Made by a program: the position numbers and the translations under genes. Under the pieces are notes generated by a model. The model made no database searches and was not told the DNA's origin. It saw only the letters and a program-made list of their open reading frames with translations. A stretch of 37,428 bases of DNA, taken from contig URXS01000007.1 in the NCBI GenBank assembly GCA_900551885.1, positions 1 through 37,428 on the forward strand, in the 5' to 3' direction. This DNA comes from an uncultured Oscillibacter sp. (GTDB lineage Bacteria; Bacillota; Clostridia; Oscillospirales; Oscillospiraceae). Positions 1 through 6,962 of this stretch are shown here, one piece after another (within the stretch, counting starts at the first letter, position 1; each line of letters begins with the position of its first letter).

Positions 1-66
1 CTCATCTGGTAGAGCGCCACCTTGCCAAGGTGGAGGTAGCGAGTTCGAGCCTCGTTGCCCGCTCCA
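1..66 (+). tRNA. tRNA-Gly (GCC), 5' end cut off by the window
   Basis: The anticodon stem-loop places GCC at the anticodon between the arms ccacc and ggtgg, so this is a glycine tRNA. The T arm (gcgag / TTCGAGC / ctcgt) and an acceptor 3' strand ending in encoded CCA (64-66) are present. The first bases of the acceptor and D arm lie before base 1. An intrinsic terminator follows immediately, so this is the last gene of its transcript. Confidence 0.95.
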
Positions 67-104
67 AAGAAATCCTCATCCTATTGGATGAGGATTTCTT
101 TTTC
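67..104 (+). terminator. Intrinsic terminator after tRNA-Gly
   Basis: A perfect hairpin has arms 67-81 and 86-100, loop tatt, and a T-rich tail. It starts directly after the CCA end of the tRNA. Confidence 0.9.
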
Positions 105-233
105 TACCGAATTTTTGGCAAAAGTCCCGGGTACACTGTCTCCACCAGTCAACACACGGAGCATGTCATTCAATCAAGCGGTATACCCAGGGTTCCTGCC
201 AATAGCCGCAAGCCGTTGGCAGAATGCCGGGAA

Positions 234-263
234 GCGCATTCGGGCCTCGCTGCACGCCCCAAA
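234..263 (+). pseudogene. Decayed copy of a tRNA 3' end (T arm and acceptor)
   Basis: This 30-base stretch matches the 3' end of the tRNA-Gly at 39-68 at 24 of 30 positions, including TTCG, GCCTCG and the terminal CCA-AA. The T stem has two mismatches, so it would not fold as a working T arm, and no matching D or anticodon arm is visible upstream. Like the real tRNA it is followed by a hairpin with a closely similar arm. The simplest reading is a duplicated and degenerating tRNA 3' end plus terminator. The 130 bases between the first terminator and this copy hold no gene I can recognise. Confidence 0.6.
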
Positions 264-267
264 TAGG

Positions 268-302
268 AAAATCCCCATCCATATGGATGGGGATTTTGCA
301 TT
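268..302 (+). terminator. Intrinsic terminator-like hairpin, copy of the 67-104 unit
   Basis: The perfect arms 268-280 and 285-297 enclose atat and carry an A tract before and T residues after. The arm core atccccatcc differs by one base from atcctcatcc in the terminator after the tRNA-Gly, which supports duplication of the whole tRNA-end/terminator unit. Confidence 0.75.
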
Positions 303-370
303 TATTTAAGTGCCGGATTGTAAAATTTCACAAAGTTTACGGTCTGTCTATATACAATTCCGGGAAGAAT

Positions 371-379
371 TGGTATAAT
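371..379 (+). promoter_or_regulatory. Extended -10 promoter for the P-type ATPase gene
   Basis: TGGTATAAT is a perfect extended -10 element (TGnTATAAT); no good -35 hexamer is visible, as is common for this class. Transcription would start near 386. An upstream in-frame ATG at 378 overlaps this element, which favours the ATG at 414 as the real start. Confidence 0.7.
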
Positions 380-413
380 GATGTCCGATATTTTGTCGAA
401 AGGAGAGGGATTC

Positions 414-2873
414 ATGAAGCTGCGCCGAAAGATGGGGCCAACGGAGCCGGAGAACACGGAGCGGCAGGAGATGCCCCTTCTGAAGCCCTCCGCAGAACAG
501 GGCCTTACCTCTGCCCAGGCCCAGGCCCTGGCGGAAGCCGGTTGGGACAACCGGCCGGTGGAATCCCCCACCAAGTCCGACAAACAGATCATCCGGGAGA
601 ATATCCTGACCTACTTCAACCTGATTTTTGCGGTGCTGGCGGTATGTCTGGCCCTGGTCGGAGACTGGAAGGATATGACCTTCCTGCTGATCGTGGGTGC
701 CAATGCCGCCATCGGCATCGTCCAACAGCTCCGAAGCAAGCGCACCATTGAGCGATTGACGCTGCTGGCGGCGGCAAAGGTCCGAACCGTGCGGGACGGG
801 AAAATCAAGGAACTTCCCACTTCCGCCCTGGTGCGGGAGGATGTGGTGGAGCTGACCTCCGGCTGCCAGATCCCGGCGGACGGCCCGGTTCTCACCGGCC
901 AAGTACAGGTAAATGAGTCCCTGATCACCGGTGAAGCTGACGCTGTCATGAAGAAAAAGGGAGACCAGCTTCTCTCCGGCAGCTTTGTCATCTCCGGCAA
1001 ATGCCGGGCCCGGATGGAGCAGGTGGGGGCGGATTCCTACGCCTCCCGGCTGACCTTGGCGGCCAAAAAGGACGCCGGCCCCGGCAAGGGGGAGATGATC
1101 CGGTCCCTGGACCGGGTAATCCGCTTTATCGGTGTGCTGCTGATCCCCATCGGCGCCGCCCTGTTCTATAACCAGTACGCCGCCCAGGATTTGGGCTTGC
1201 GGCAGTCCGTGGTGTCCACCGTGGCGGCTCTGATCGGCATGATTCCGGAAGGGCTGTTTTTGCTGACCTCCGTGGCGCTGGCGGTCAGCGTGGTGCGTCT
1301 GGCCCAGAACCGGACGCTGATCCACGAAATGAGTGCCATCGAGACATTGGCCCGGGTGGATGTGCTGTGCGTGGACAAGACCGGCACGGTCACCAATCCC
1401 CAGATGGAGCTGCGGGAAGTGGTCCCCCTGGACCCGGAAGCCTACTCCGAGGCGGATATCGCCGATACCCTGGGGGCCTTTTACCGGGTGCTGGAGCCGG
1501 ACAACGACACCGCCAAGGCCATCGCCCAGCGGTACTCCTACGGTCCCGCCTGGCCCCACCGGGAGGCCGTGCCCTTCTCCTCTGCCACCAAGTGGAGCGC
1601 CGTCAACTTCCCCGGGCGGGGCGCCTATGTCATTGGCGCCCCGGAGTACGTGCTGCGGGGCGATTTCGCCCCCCTGGCCAAACAGACCCAGGCCTACGCG
1701 GAAAAGGGCTGCCGGGTACTCCTGCTGGCCCAGTGTGACGGAGCGGAAACAGGCAAGCTTCATGGGTTGATTCTGCCCATGGCGCTGCTGGTACTGGAGA
1801 ACCCCATCCGTCCGTCTGCTCCCAAGGTCTTCTCCTACTTCCACAGCCAGGGCGTGGCGGTGAAAGTCATCTCCGGCGACAACCCGGTGACCGTGGCCGC
1901 CGTGGCGGCCCAGGCCGGCATTGAGGGCGCCAGCGACTGGGTGGACGCCCGGGAACTGAAAACCGATCAGGACATTGCCAAGGCGGTGCGGCAGTACACG
2001 GTCTTTGGCCGAGTGGTACCCAATCAGAAGCGGAAGATCGTCCGAGCCCTCCAGAGCCAGGGCCACACCGTGGCCATGACCGGCGACGGCGTGAACGACG
2101 TACTGGCGCTGAAGGACGCCGATTGCGGTGTGGCCATGGCCTCCGGCGCCGACGCCGCCTGCCAGGTAGCCCAGTTGGTGCTGCTGGACAGCGATTTTGC
2201 CGCCATGCCCAAGGTGGTGGCGGAGGGCCGCCGGGTCATCAACAACATCCAGCGGGCCTCGGCGCTGTATCTGGTGAAGAACATCCTGTCCTTCTTCCTG
2301 GCCATTATCACGCTGTTCGCCGCCTTCCCCTATCCCTTTGTACCCATCCAGTTGACGCTGATCTCCACGCTGACCATCGGCGTGCCCTCCTTCTTCCTGG
2401 CGCTGGAGCCCAACCACGACCTGGTCAAGGGCAAGTTCCTGCACAACGTGTTTCGCCGGGCCTTCCCGGGCGGTCTGACTGCCATCTTCGTGATCTTGTT
2501 CGCGGAACTGTTCGTCTACACGTTCCATCTGACATTAGATGAGCTCTCCACCATCTGCGTGGTCCTCATGGCCATCAACGGCCTGATGGTGATTTATTAC
2601 GCCGCCCGGCCCCTGGACTGGAAGCGGACGGCGCTGCTGGTGCTGATGGGCCTGGGGATGTTCATTGCCATCGTGTTTTATGGCAGCGTGTTCTCCCTGT
2701 CCTCTCTCAGCTTTGCCGCCTGGCTGGTGTTGGTGGCCCTGGCACTGCTGGTGGTCCCCATCCAAATAGGCCTTGAAATGCTCTTTGACCGTTGCTCCGC
2801 CCTGTTGGCCCGCCGGGCAGAGCGAAAGGCTCGCCGCCGCACTGCCCGGGGCGCTTCCCGCTCCCGTCGTTGA
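414..2873 (+). CDS. Cation-translocating P-type ATPase (CtpE-like)
   Basis: This 819-aa membrane pump would couple ATP hydrolysis to cation transport across the cytoplasmic membrane. The phosphorylation motif DKTGT begins at D321. The actuator motif is TGEA rather than the usual TGES, and the hinge motif TGDGVND is present. The fourth transmembrane segment carries PEGL, the signature of calcium-type pumps and of CtpE, a mycobacterial calcium-uptake ATPase. There is no N-terminal heavy-metal-binding CxxC domain, which argues against a copper or zinc pump. The C-terminus adds several further membrane segments and a basic tail. The start at 414 is chosen because aaaggagagg sits 6 bases upstream, while the earlier ATG lies inside the promoter. 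Calcium as substrate is an inference from family resemblance only. Confidence 0.9.
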   Translation: MKLRRKMGPTEPENTERQEMPLLKPSAEQGLTSAQAQALAEAGWDNRPVESPTKSDKQIIRENILTYFNLIFAVLAVCLALVGDWKDMTFLLIVGANAAIGIVQQLRSKRTIERLTLLAAAKVRTVRDGKIKELPTSALVREDVVELTSGCQIPADGPVLTGQVQVNESLITGEADAVMKKKGDQLLSGSFVISGKCRARMEQVGADSYASRLTLAAKKDAGPGKGEMIRSLDRVIRFIGVLLIPIGAALFYNQYAAQDLGLRQSVVSTVAALIGMIPEGLFLLTSVALAVSVVRLAQNRTLIHEMSAIETLARVDVLCVDKTGTVTNPQMELREVVPLDPEAYSEADIADTLGAFYRVLEPDNDTAKAIAQRYSYGPAWPHREAVPFSSATKWSAVNFPGRGAYVIGAPEYVLRGDFAPLAKQTQAYAEKGCRVLLLAQCDGAETGKLHGLILPMALLVLENPIRPSAPKVFSYFHSQGVAVKVISGDNPVTVAAVAAQAGIEGASDWVDARELKTDQDIAKAVRQYTVFGRVVPNQKRKIVRALQSQGHTVAMTGDGVNDVLALKDADCGVAMASGADAACQVAQLVLLDSDFAAMPKVVAEGRRVINNIQRASALYLVKNILSFFLAIITLFAAFPYPFVPIQLTLISTLTIGVPSFFLALEPNHDLVKGKFLHNVFRRAFPGGLTAIFVILFAELFVYTFHLTLDELSTICVVLMAINGLMVIYYAARPLDWKRTALLVLMGLGMFIAIVFYGSVFSLSSLSFAAWLVLVALALLVVPIQIGLEMLFDRCSALLARRAERKARRRTARGASRSRR

Positions 2874-2890
2874 AAAAGTGCAATTCAAAA

Positions 2891-2924
2891 AACCGCGCGC
2901 AGAACAATCTGCGCGCGGTTTTTT
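2891..2924. terminator. Bidirectional terminator between convergent genes
   Basis: A GC-rich perfect hairpin (arms 2891-2903 and 2908-2920) has a T tract on the plus side and an A tract on the other, so it can stop the ATPase transcript and the convergent lipoprotein transcript. Confidence 0.85.
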
Positions 2925-3443
2925 ATGTTTCCTGCGGCGTCTCCGGACCGGCATAGAAGCTGTATGACGCCGTACCGCCCCAGCTCTCCGGCGATGTCCA
3001 GTGGGCGGTGACTTCGTAAATACAGCCCTCTTTCTGCAGGGAAATGGCGAGATCTTCCACTTTGATCTCCTGGGCGGGAGCACCGGTGTCGCCCCAGAGA
3101 GTATCGCTCCAGCAGCGGACCGTCACCGTGTCCGGGACCGGGTCCAGTTCCAGCCGGGCCTCCCGTGTTTCTATGGCGTCAGGGAAGACCAGGCGGGGCA
3201 TCAGCTCCCGGCTGGCCTCGTCCAGAGGGTGGAGGCTGTCCGCCTCAAAACCGGTCCAGGTGCCGTCGTCATTGTCATAGGACCAGGAGGTGGTACCCCG
3301 CAGGGCCTCCACAACCACCTCGCCGCAGCGGACCATCAGGACAGGAGGTTCCGTCAAAACCTCCTCCGCTGGGGCAGCAGCAGGGCCCGCGCAGCCGGCT
3401 AACAGCAGGGTAAGGGACAAAGCAAGGGAATACGTGGCCTCAT
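2923..3443 (-). CDS. Predicted lipoprotein with an apparent frameshift in the signal peptide
   Basis: The mature part is a lipoprotein of unknown function: a hydrophobic stretch ends in the lipobox LLAGC, followed by an Ala/Pro/Glu linker and about 140 residues with no domain I recognise. The only well-placed start is the ATG at 3443, preceded by GGAAAGGAGACGCCT, but that frame reads MRPRIPLL and then stops at codon 15. The lipobox lies in the next frame. One extra T in the CTTTG run (3418-3422) would join them into a textbook signal peptide, MRPRIPLLLSLTLLLAGC. No start codon in the lipobox frame has a ribosome binding site. Either the gene is inactivated by a one-base deletion or the sequence has an error here. 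Confidence 0.65.
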
Positions 3444-3534
3444 AGGCGTCTCCTTTCCAAAGCAGAAGGTGGCAATTTATGATATCAGAATAGACGAAAA
3501 GGATGGGAAAGAAGTTCCGCCCGCCCCGGATACT

Positions 3535-3570
3535 TTCCAAAAAAGCGGCGGAGCGTTACGCTCCGCCGCT
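3535..3570 (-). terminator. Terminator after yitT-like gene
   Basis: Perfect 12-bp arms (3544-3555 and 3559-3570) are followed on the minus strand by a run of six T. It lies just past the stop of the YitT gene. Confidence 0.85.
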
Positions 3571-3578
3571 CTGTCCGG

Positions 3579-4463
3579 TCACGACAGCCGCCGGGGGAAG
3601 TTTCCGTAGATTCGGGTCCCCTCCTGGGCGGTGATGAAGGCGTGGGGGTCCATGGTGTGTACGGTATGGAGCAGTTCCTCGATCTCGTACTTAGAAAGGC
3701 ACACGCACAGCACATGGACGTTCTCCCCGGTGTAGGCGCCCACACCATTCCAGAAGGTGACACCACGGCCCAGCTTCTCCATGATGAAGCGGGCCAGAGC
3801 GTCCTCGTCCTCCCGGGTAAAGATCAAAGCCTGAACACTGACGTTCTGCTGGTGGACCCGATCCAGCACCATAGCGGTAAAGAAGTTGTAGATGACCGAG
3901 TAAATGGCTACCTCCGCGCTGAACAGCAGCAGGCAGATCGTGTACAGCACGGCATTGAAGCCCACGGAAAACTTGCCCACGGTAAAGGCGCTGCCCCGCT
4001 TGCTCAGGCACAGCCCCACCACATCCAGTCCGCCGCCGCTACCGCCGCAGGTCAGCACAATGCCGCTGCCGACGCCCACGAAAATCCCGCCCAGCAGGCA
4101 GGCTGTGAGGTAGTCGTTCACGATGGGGGTGGATGGGATGGGAATGATGCTGTAAAACAGGGAGTAGGACACGGTGCACACCAGTGTCTTCAATACCAAC
4201 TGGCGGCCCAGGGTCTTATAGGCCAGCAGCAGAATGGGGATATTCAGAATAAAGTAGAAAATACCGGCCACGTCATAGGCCCCAAAGCTGATGTGGAGAT
4301 GGGTCTGCATCAGGGTCCGCGCCACCTGGCAGAAACCCAGCAGTCCGCCGGTGTAGAGGTTCAGCGGCACAATAAAGATATTCAGAGCCGCGGCGGAAAT
4401 CAGCTCGCCCACCACACAGGCCACCAGCCGCAGCCACCGGTTGTGCAGAGTATTGTACAGCAT
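3579..4463 (-). CDS. YitT family membrane protein (YitT plus DUF2179)
   Basis: This 294-aa protein has an N-terminal membrane region with about five or six hydrophobic segments, including the family pattern FIVPLNLYTGG near the start and the glycine-rich LTCGGSGGGLDVV loop, and a soluble C-terminal DUF2179 domain of about 80 residues. YitT proteins are widespread in Firmicutes; their substrate is not established in general. I chose the ATG at 4463 because GGGGGAGG lies 8 bases upstream; an open frame extends further upstream but has no ribosome binding site. It is monocistronic, with its own promoter and terminator. Confidence 0.9.
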   Translation of the reverse strand: MLYNTLHNRWLRLVACVVGELISAAALNIFIVPLNLYTGGLLGFCQVARTLMQTHLHISFGAYDVAGIFYFILNIPILLLAYKTLGRQLVLKTLVCTVSYSLFYSIIPIPSTPIVNDYLTACLLGGIFVGVGSGIVLTCGGSGGGLDVVGLCLSKRGSAFTVGKFSVGFNAVLYTICLLLFSAEVAIYSVIYNFFTAMVLDRVHQQNVSVQALIFTREDEDALARFIMEKLGRGVTFWNGVGAYTGENVHVLCVCLSKYEIEELLHTVHTMDPHAFITAQEGTRIYGNFPRRLS

Positions 4464-4513
4464 GGTACGTCCTCCCCCTAAGGTTCGATCTATAGGATAC
4501 CCGTCTGTTTTCA

Positions 4514-4542
4514 ATTATATGGGTTCCGGAGAAAAACCGCAA
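4514..4542 (-). promoter_or_regulatory. Promoter of the YitT gene
   Basis: On the minus strand TTGCGG (4537-4542) and a perfect TATAAT (4514-4519) are separated by 17 bases, placing the start of transcription about 45 bases before the ATG. Confidence 0.65.
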
Positions 4543-4561
4543 GAGGAAAGATGCGTAGTAG

Positions 4562-4858
4562 TCAAAGCCCGTACCGCAGGTAACGGTACAGCCGGTCCCG
4601 GGCCCGCCGCAGGGTGCGGGAGACGGTGGAGCGGTTCACCCCCAGCCGTCCGGCAATCTGGGTCATGGTGAGTCCCCGGTCGTAGTACAAGGCCACCATC
4701 TGCCGTTGGCGGGGCGTCAGTTCCCGCTCCCGGGCCTGGCGCAGGTTCCGCCGCAGACGATCCATCTGCTCGGCATTATCGGGGTCATTTTGCCGCTTCC
4801 ATACGGTCAAATCCCCGATCCACTCGCTGCTGCGGGAATCAAAGCGTGTATCTCTCAT
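4562..4858 (-). CDS. Sigma-70 region 4-like helix-turn-helix protein
   Basis: This 98-aa protein has a basic, charged N-terminal half and a C-terminal helix-turn-helix of the sigma region 4 type: ELTPRQRQMV, then LTMTQIAGRLGVNRSTVSRTLRRARDRL. It lacks the region 2 needed to bind core RNA polymerase and melt promoters, so it is probably a DNA-binding regulator, not a complete sigma factor. I favour the ATG at 4858, which follows AGGAG by 11 bases; an in-frame ATG 21 bases upstream is possible. It is last of three overlapping genes on the minus strand. Sigma-like proteins of this size are common near phage-type loci in Clostridia, but its targets cannot be read from the sequence. Confidence 0.75.
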   Translation of the reverse strand: MRDTRFDSRSSEWIGDLTVWKRQNDPDNAEQMDRLRRNLRQARERELTPRQRQMVALYYDRGLTMTQIAGRLGVNRSTVSRTLRRARDRLYRYLRYGL

Positions 4859-5072
4859 GTTTATGATAGCTCCTGTCATAATACCGGGCAGTCAACACCG
4901 TCAGCTCCCGCATTTCCCGCAGCAGGGGCAGCAGCTCCGCTGCCCGCAGCCGCAGGGACCGGGCTGCCTCCGCTTCCTTTTCGGCCGCCGCAGCCAGTCG
5001 CAGCTCGCTGATCCGGCAGCGGAGCGCTTCAGCGCTCTCCGCGTACAGCGGCGACATCTCCGCCAGTGTCAC
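4839..5072 (-). CDS. Small charged helical protein, middle gene of the sigma-like operon
   Basis: This 77-aa protein is almost entirely predicted helix, rich in Ala, Glu, Arg and Leu, with a likely coiled coil over residues 10-60, and ends in a Tyr/His/Arg-rich tail. I do not recognise its family. It overlaps the zinc-finger gene upstream by four bases (ATGA) and the sigma-like gene downstream by 20 bases, so the three are translationally coupled and likely work together. Confidence 0.6.
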   Translation of the reverse strand: MTLAEMSPLYAESAEALRCRISELRLAAAAEKEAEAARSLRLRAAELLPLLREMRELTVLTARYYDRSYHKHERYTL

Positions 5073-5257
5073 AGTTCCGCCTCCCTTCCCCGCACGTGGC
5101 GATAGGGGGCCAGTTCGCCTTTGGCGAAGTCTGAAAAACAGTCGTCACAGACGCTGGCGCCGTTCAAATACCAATAACACTCGCCTTCCGTGATCTCCCT
5201 GCCGCACAGGGTGCACAGAAAGCCCCGCCGCAACCGGCGGCGCCGTGAGTTGCGCAA
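5069..5257 (-). CDS. Small putative zinc-binding protein, first gene of the sigma-like operon
   Basis: This 62-aa protein starts with a strongly basic segment of repeated Arg, then has two Cys pairs, CTLC and CDDC, separated by about 20 residues. That spacing suits one structural zinc site. I favour the TTG at 5257 because GGGAGG lies 5 bases upstream; the frame extends further upstream through the tRNA genes on the other strand, which cannot be coding. The stop overlaps the start of the next gene. A role in nucleic acid binding is an inference from the basic tail and the zinc site. Confidence 0.55.
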   Translation of the reverse strand: MRNSRRRRLRRGFLCTLCGREITEGECYWYLNGASVCDDCFSDFAKGELAPYRHVRGREAEL

Positions 5258-5332
5258 GTGGTCCTCCCTTCTCCGTCCCTCCCGGACAGAACGGCTCCCC
5301 GGAAAAAATCCGAAGAAAGCCGCAAAATCTTG

Positions 5333-5361
5333 TTGACAAAACGGTTTGTATCTGGTAATAT
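5333..5361 (+). promoter_or_regulatory. Strong promoter of the tRNA-Thr/tRNA-Tyr unit
   Basis: A perfect TTGACA (5333-5338) and TAATAT (5356-5361) are 17 bases apart; the first tRNA begins 19 bases after the -10. Confidence 0.85.
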
Positions 5362-5380
5362 GAATCCTGCTGTTGGAACT

Positions 5381-5456
5381 GCTGGTGTAGCTCAGCTGGT
5401 AGAGCAGCTGATTTGTAATCAGCAGGTCGGGGGTTCGAATCCGTCCACCAGCTCCA
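5381..5456 (+). tRNA. tRNA-Thr (TGT)
   Basis: Complete 76-base cloverleaf with acceptor arms gctggtg and caccagc, anticodon TGT in the loop between ctgat and atcag, a consensus T loop (GGTTCGAATCC) and encoded CCA. Confidence 0.97.
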
Positions 5457-5465
5457 AGTAAATAT

Positions 5466-5550
5466 GGGGGAATTCCAGAGCGGTCAAATGGGGCAGACTG
5501 TAAATCTGTTGTCACTGACTTCGGTGGTTCGAATCCACCTTCCCCCACCA
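5466..5550 (+). tRNA. tRNA-Tyr (GTA)
   Basis: Complete 85-base class II tRNA with acceptor arms gggggaa and ttccccc, anticodon GTA between cagact and aatctg, a long variable arm, a consensus T loop and encoded CCA. It follows tRNA-Thr by nine bases and shares its promoter. Confidence 0.97.
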
Positions 5551-5581
5551 AAAAGCGCCTGCAAAAGCGGGTGCTTTTTTT
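5551..5581 (+). terminator. Terminator of the tRNA-Thr/tRNA-Tyr unit
   Basis: A 13-bp stem with two G-T pairs has arms 5551-5563 and 5568-5580, loop aaaa, and a T run formed by its own 3' arm and the following bases. Confidence 0.85.
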
Positions 5582-5592
5582 GCGCTTGGTCG

Positions 5593-5698
5593 ACAAGAAT
5601 CTTGTATTTAGCGCGCATGAATGACAAGTTTCTTGTGAACAATCTTAGCTTATCACAAGTTTCTTGTGATGTCAACCATTATTTCACAAGTTTCTTGT
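5593..5698. repeat. Four palindromic operator-like sites in exact 31-bp register
   Basis: The 13-base palindrome ACAAG-NNN-CTTGT occurs at 5593-5605, 5624-5636, 5655-5667 and 5686-5698. The last two extend to the 17-base TCACAAGTTTCTTGTGA. Centres fall at 5599, 5630, 5661 and 5692, exactly 31 bases (about three helical turns) apart, while the 18-base spacers differ in sequence. The array lies between the tRNA terminator and the promoter of the XRE/S24 repressor gene and is most likely where that protein binds. It ends upstream of the -35 instead of covering it, so simple promoter occlusion is not obvious. Confidence 0.85.
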
Positions 5699-5707
5699 GA
5701 TTTCCCA

Positions 5708-5736
5708 TTGACACCAGGGAAATTATCAGGTATGCT
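5708..5736 (+). promoter_or_regulatory. Promoter of the XRE/S24 repressor gene
   Basis: TTGACA (5708-5713) and TATGCT (5731-5736) are 17 bases apart. The -35 begins eight bases after the last operator-like palindrome. Confidence 0.8.
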
Positions 5737-5767
5737 GGAGAAAAGACCTGGGAAGGAGCGAGACGCT

Positions 5768-6520
5768 GTGAGATTTGGGGACCGTATCCGGGAACGACGG
5801 GAAGAACTGGGCATGTCCCGTTCCCAACTGGCAGAGCGGCTGGGCATCTCCCTGTCCGCCATCAGCAACTACGAAACCGGGGTCAGCTTCCCCAAGGAGG
5901 ACGTGATGCTGCGGCTGTTCGACTGCCTGGAAACGGAGCCGGACGTGCTGTTTCAGGATAGCTTCCGCGCCGGGCGGCAGGTACTCTCCCACGGAGAGCG
6001 GGTGCTGTTGGAAAAATACCGGGGCCTGTCCCCTATGGGACGGGAGACGGTAGGCTCCGTGGTAGACGCCCTGTGCGCCTACCGGGACGATCTGGAACAA
6101 AGTAAACCAGACCGGGAACCCCGGCTGATTCCGTTGTACCGCAGCCCTGCCGCCGCCGGCTATGCCGCGCCGGTCTTCGGGGAGGACTTTGACTATATGA
6201 CCGTCACGGAGGACGTGCCCCAGGGGGCGGAATTCGCCGTGCGGATTCAGGGGGATTCCATGTCGCCCTATATCCGGGATGGCTCGGTGGTCTACGTGAA
6301 CCGGGACCCGCTGGTTGCCGGAGATGTGGGAATCTTCTGCGTGGATGGGGATATCCTCTGCAAGCAGTACTATAAGGACCCCATGGGGACGGTATATTTG
6401 TTCTCCCTGAACCGGGCCCGGGCCGACGCCGATGTGGTGCTGACCGCCAACAGTGGCCGGACTCTGGTCTGCTTTGGCCGGGTGATTTTTCGGGCGCCGC
6501 CCCTGCCGGGAAAGAACTGA
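5768..6520 (+). CDS. XRE-family LexA-like repressor with S24 peptidase domain
   Basis: This 250-aa regulator has an N-terminal Cro/CI-type helix-turn-helix (residues 4-58, MSRSQLAERLGISLSAISNYE) and a C-terminal S24 domain. The self-cleavage parts are visible: an Ala-Gly bond at 130-131 in PAAAGY, catalytic Ser164 in GDSMSP, and Lys199 as the likely base. Proteins of this build repress DNA-damage or stress genes and cleave themselves when activated; they differ from true LexA, which has a winged helix. I chose the GTG at 5768, after AGGAG, because the earlier ATG lies inside the -10. The four palindromes just upstream suggest autoregulation. A small gene follows 33 bases later. Confidence 0.88.
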   Translation: MRFGDRIRERREELGMSRSQLAERLGISLSAISNYETGVSFPKEDVMLRLFDCLETEPDVLFQDSFRAGRQVLSHGERVLLEKYRGLSPMGRETVGSVVDALCAYRDDLEQSKPDREPRLIPLYRSPAAAGYAAPVFGEDFDYMTVTEDVPQGAEFAVRIQGDSMSPYIRDGSVVYVNRDPLVAGDVGIFCVDGDILCKQYYKDPMGTVYLFSLNRARADADVVLTANSGRTLVCFGRVIFRAPPLPGKN

Positions 6521-6553
6521 GCAGCTACCGGACAGAGAAGCGGAGGCGGGGAC

Positions 6554-6883
6554 ATGGCAGTACATGAATTTGGGATCCTGCCCCGGGACCCGGTGCCCGG
6601 AGAGCGGTATGACACCTATGAGCCGGAGCGATACCACTGTGTGGCGGTGGACGACGCGTGGGTGGAGCCTCTCGCGGAGAAGCTGACGGAGCTGCCGGTC
6701 TATTGGCACACCCTGGACCAGCCGGGAAGAGGGCTTGCCTATTGTGGCATCACTCTGATCCCACCGGAGTCCATCCCGGCGATTCTGGCCGCCCTGGATG
6801 TGGCGGAGGAGTGGACGTCCCTGGGGGGTCTGCTGGAGGAGGCAAAGACCCAGGGACGGTTTGTCATTCACTATGGGCTGTAA
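6554..6883 (+). CDS. Small conserved-type protein downstream of the LexA-like repressor
   Basis: This 109-aa soluble acidic protein has no signal peptide, membrane segment or motif I recognise. It starts at an ATG preceded by GGAGGCGGGG and shares a transcript with the S24 repressor 33 bases upstream, ending at a strong terminator. Its repeated YHCVAVDD, YWHTLDQ and GLAYCGITLIPP strings suggest a compact folded domain. It is probably controlled by the repressor; its function is unknown. Confidence 0.75.
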   Translation: MAVHEFGILPRDPVPGERYDTYEPERYHCVAVDDAWVEPLAEKLTELPVYWHTLDQPGRGLAYCGITLIPPESIPAILAALDVAEEWTSLGGLLEEAKTQGRFVIHYGL

Positions 6884-6914
6884 AGGCAGAGCGTCTGCCA
6901 AAAGGCAAAAAAGC

Positions 6915-6956
6915 GGGCGGGGAAACCAAACTGGTTTCCCCGCCCTTTGCTATTTT
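6915..6956. terminator. Bidirectional terminator between convergent transcripts
   Basis: A perfect 13-bp stem (6915-6927 and 6933-6945) has T-rich tails on both strands (ctattttt on plus, cttttttg on minus). It ends the repressor operon and the SDR gene transcript. Confidence 0.85.
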
Positions 6957-6962
6957 TCACGC

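Noticed and set aside
122..144. Second tRNA-like 3' end (string ending in CTCCACCA)
   Set aside because: No T arm or matching acceptor strand can be drawn around it.
348..2528. Long open frame on the minus strand opposite the P-type ATPase
   Set aside because: It is rich in Gly, His and Gln, lacks domains and a ribosome binding site, and mirrors the real gene; high GC content leaves antisense frames open. The same holds for plus-strand frames at 9268-11604, 13229-15517 and 27334-28962, and the minus-strand frame at 20045-21760.
5593..5698. CRISPR-like repeat array
   Set aside because: Only four short palindromes with 18-base spacers and no cas gene; the location ahead of an XRE/S24 regulator fits operators better.
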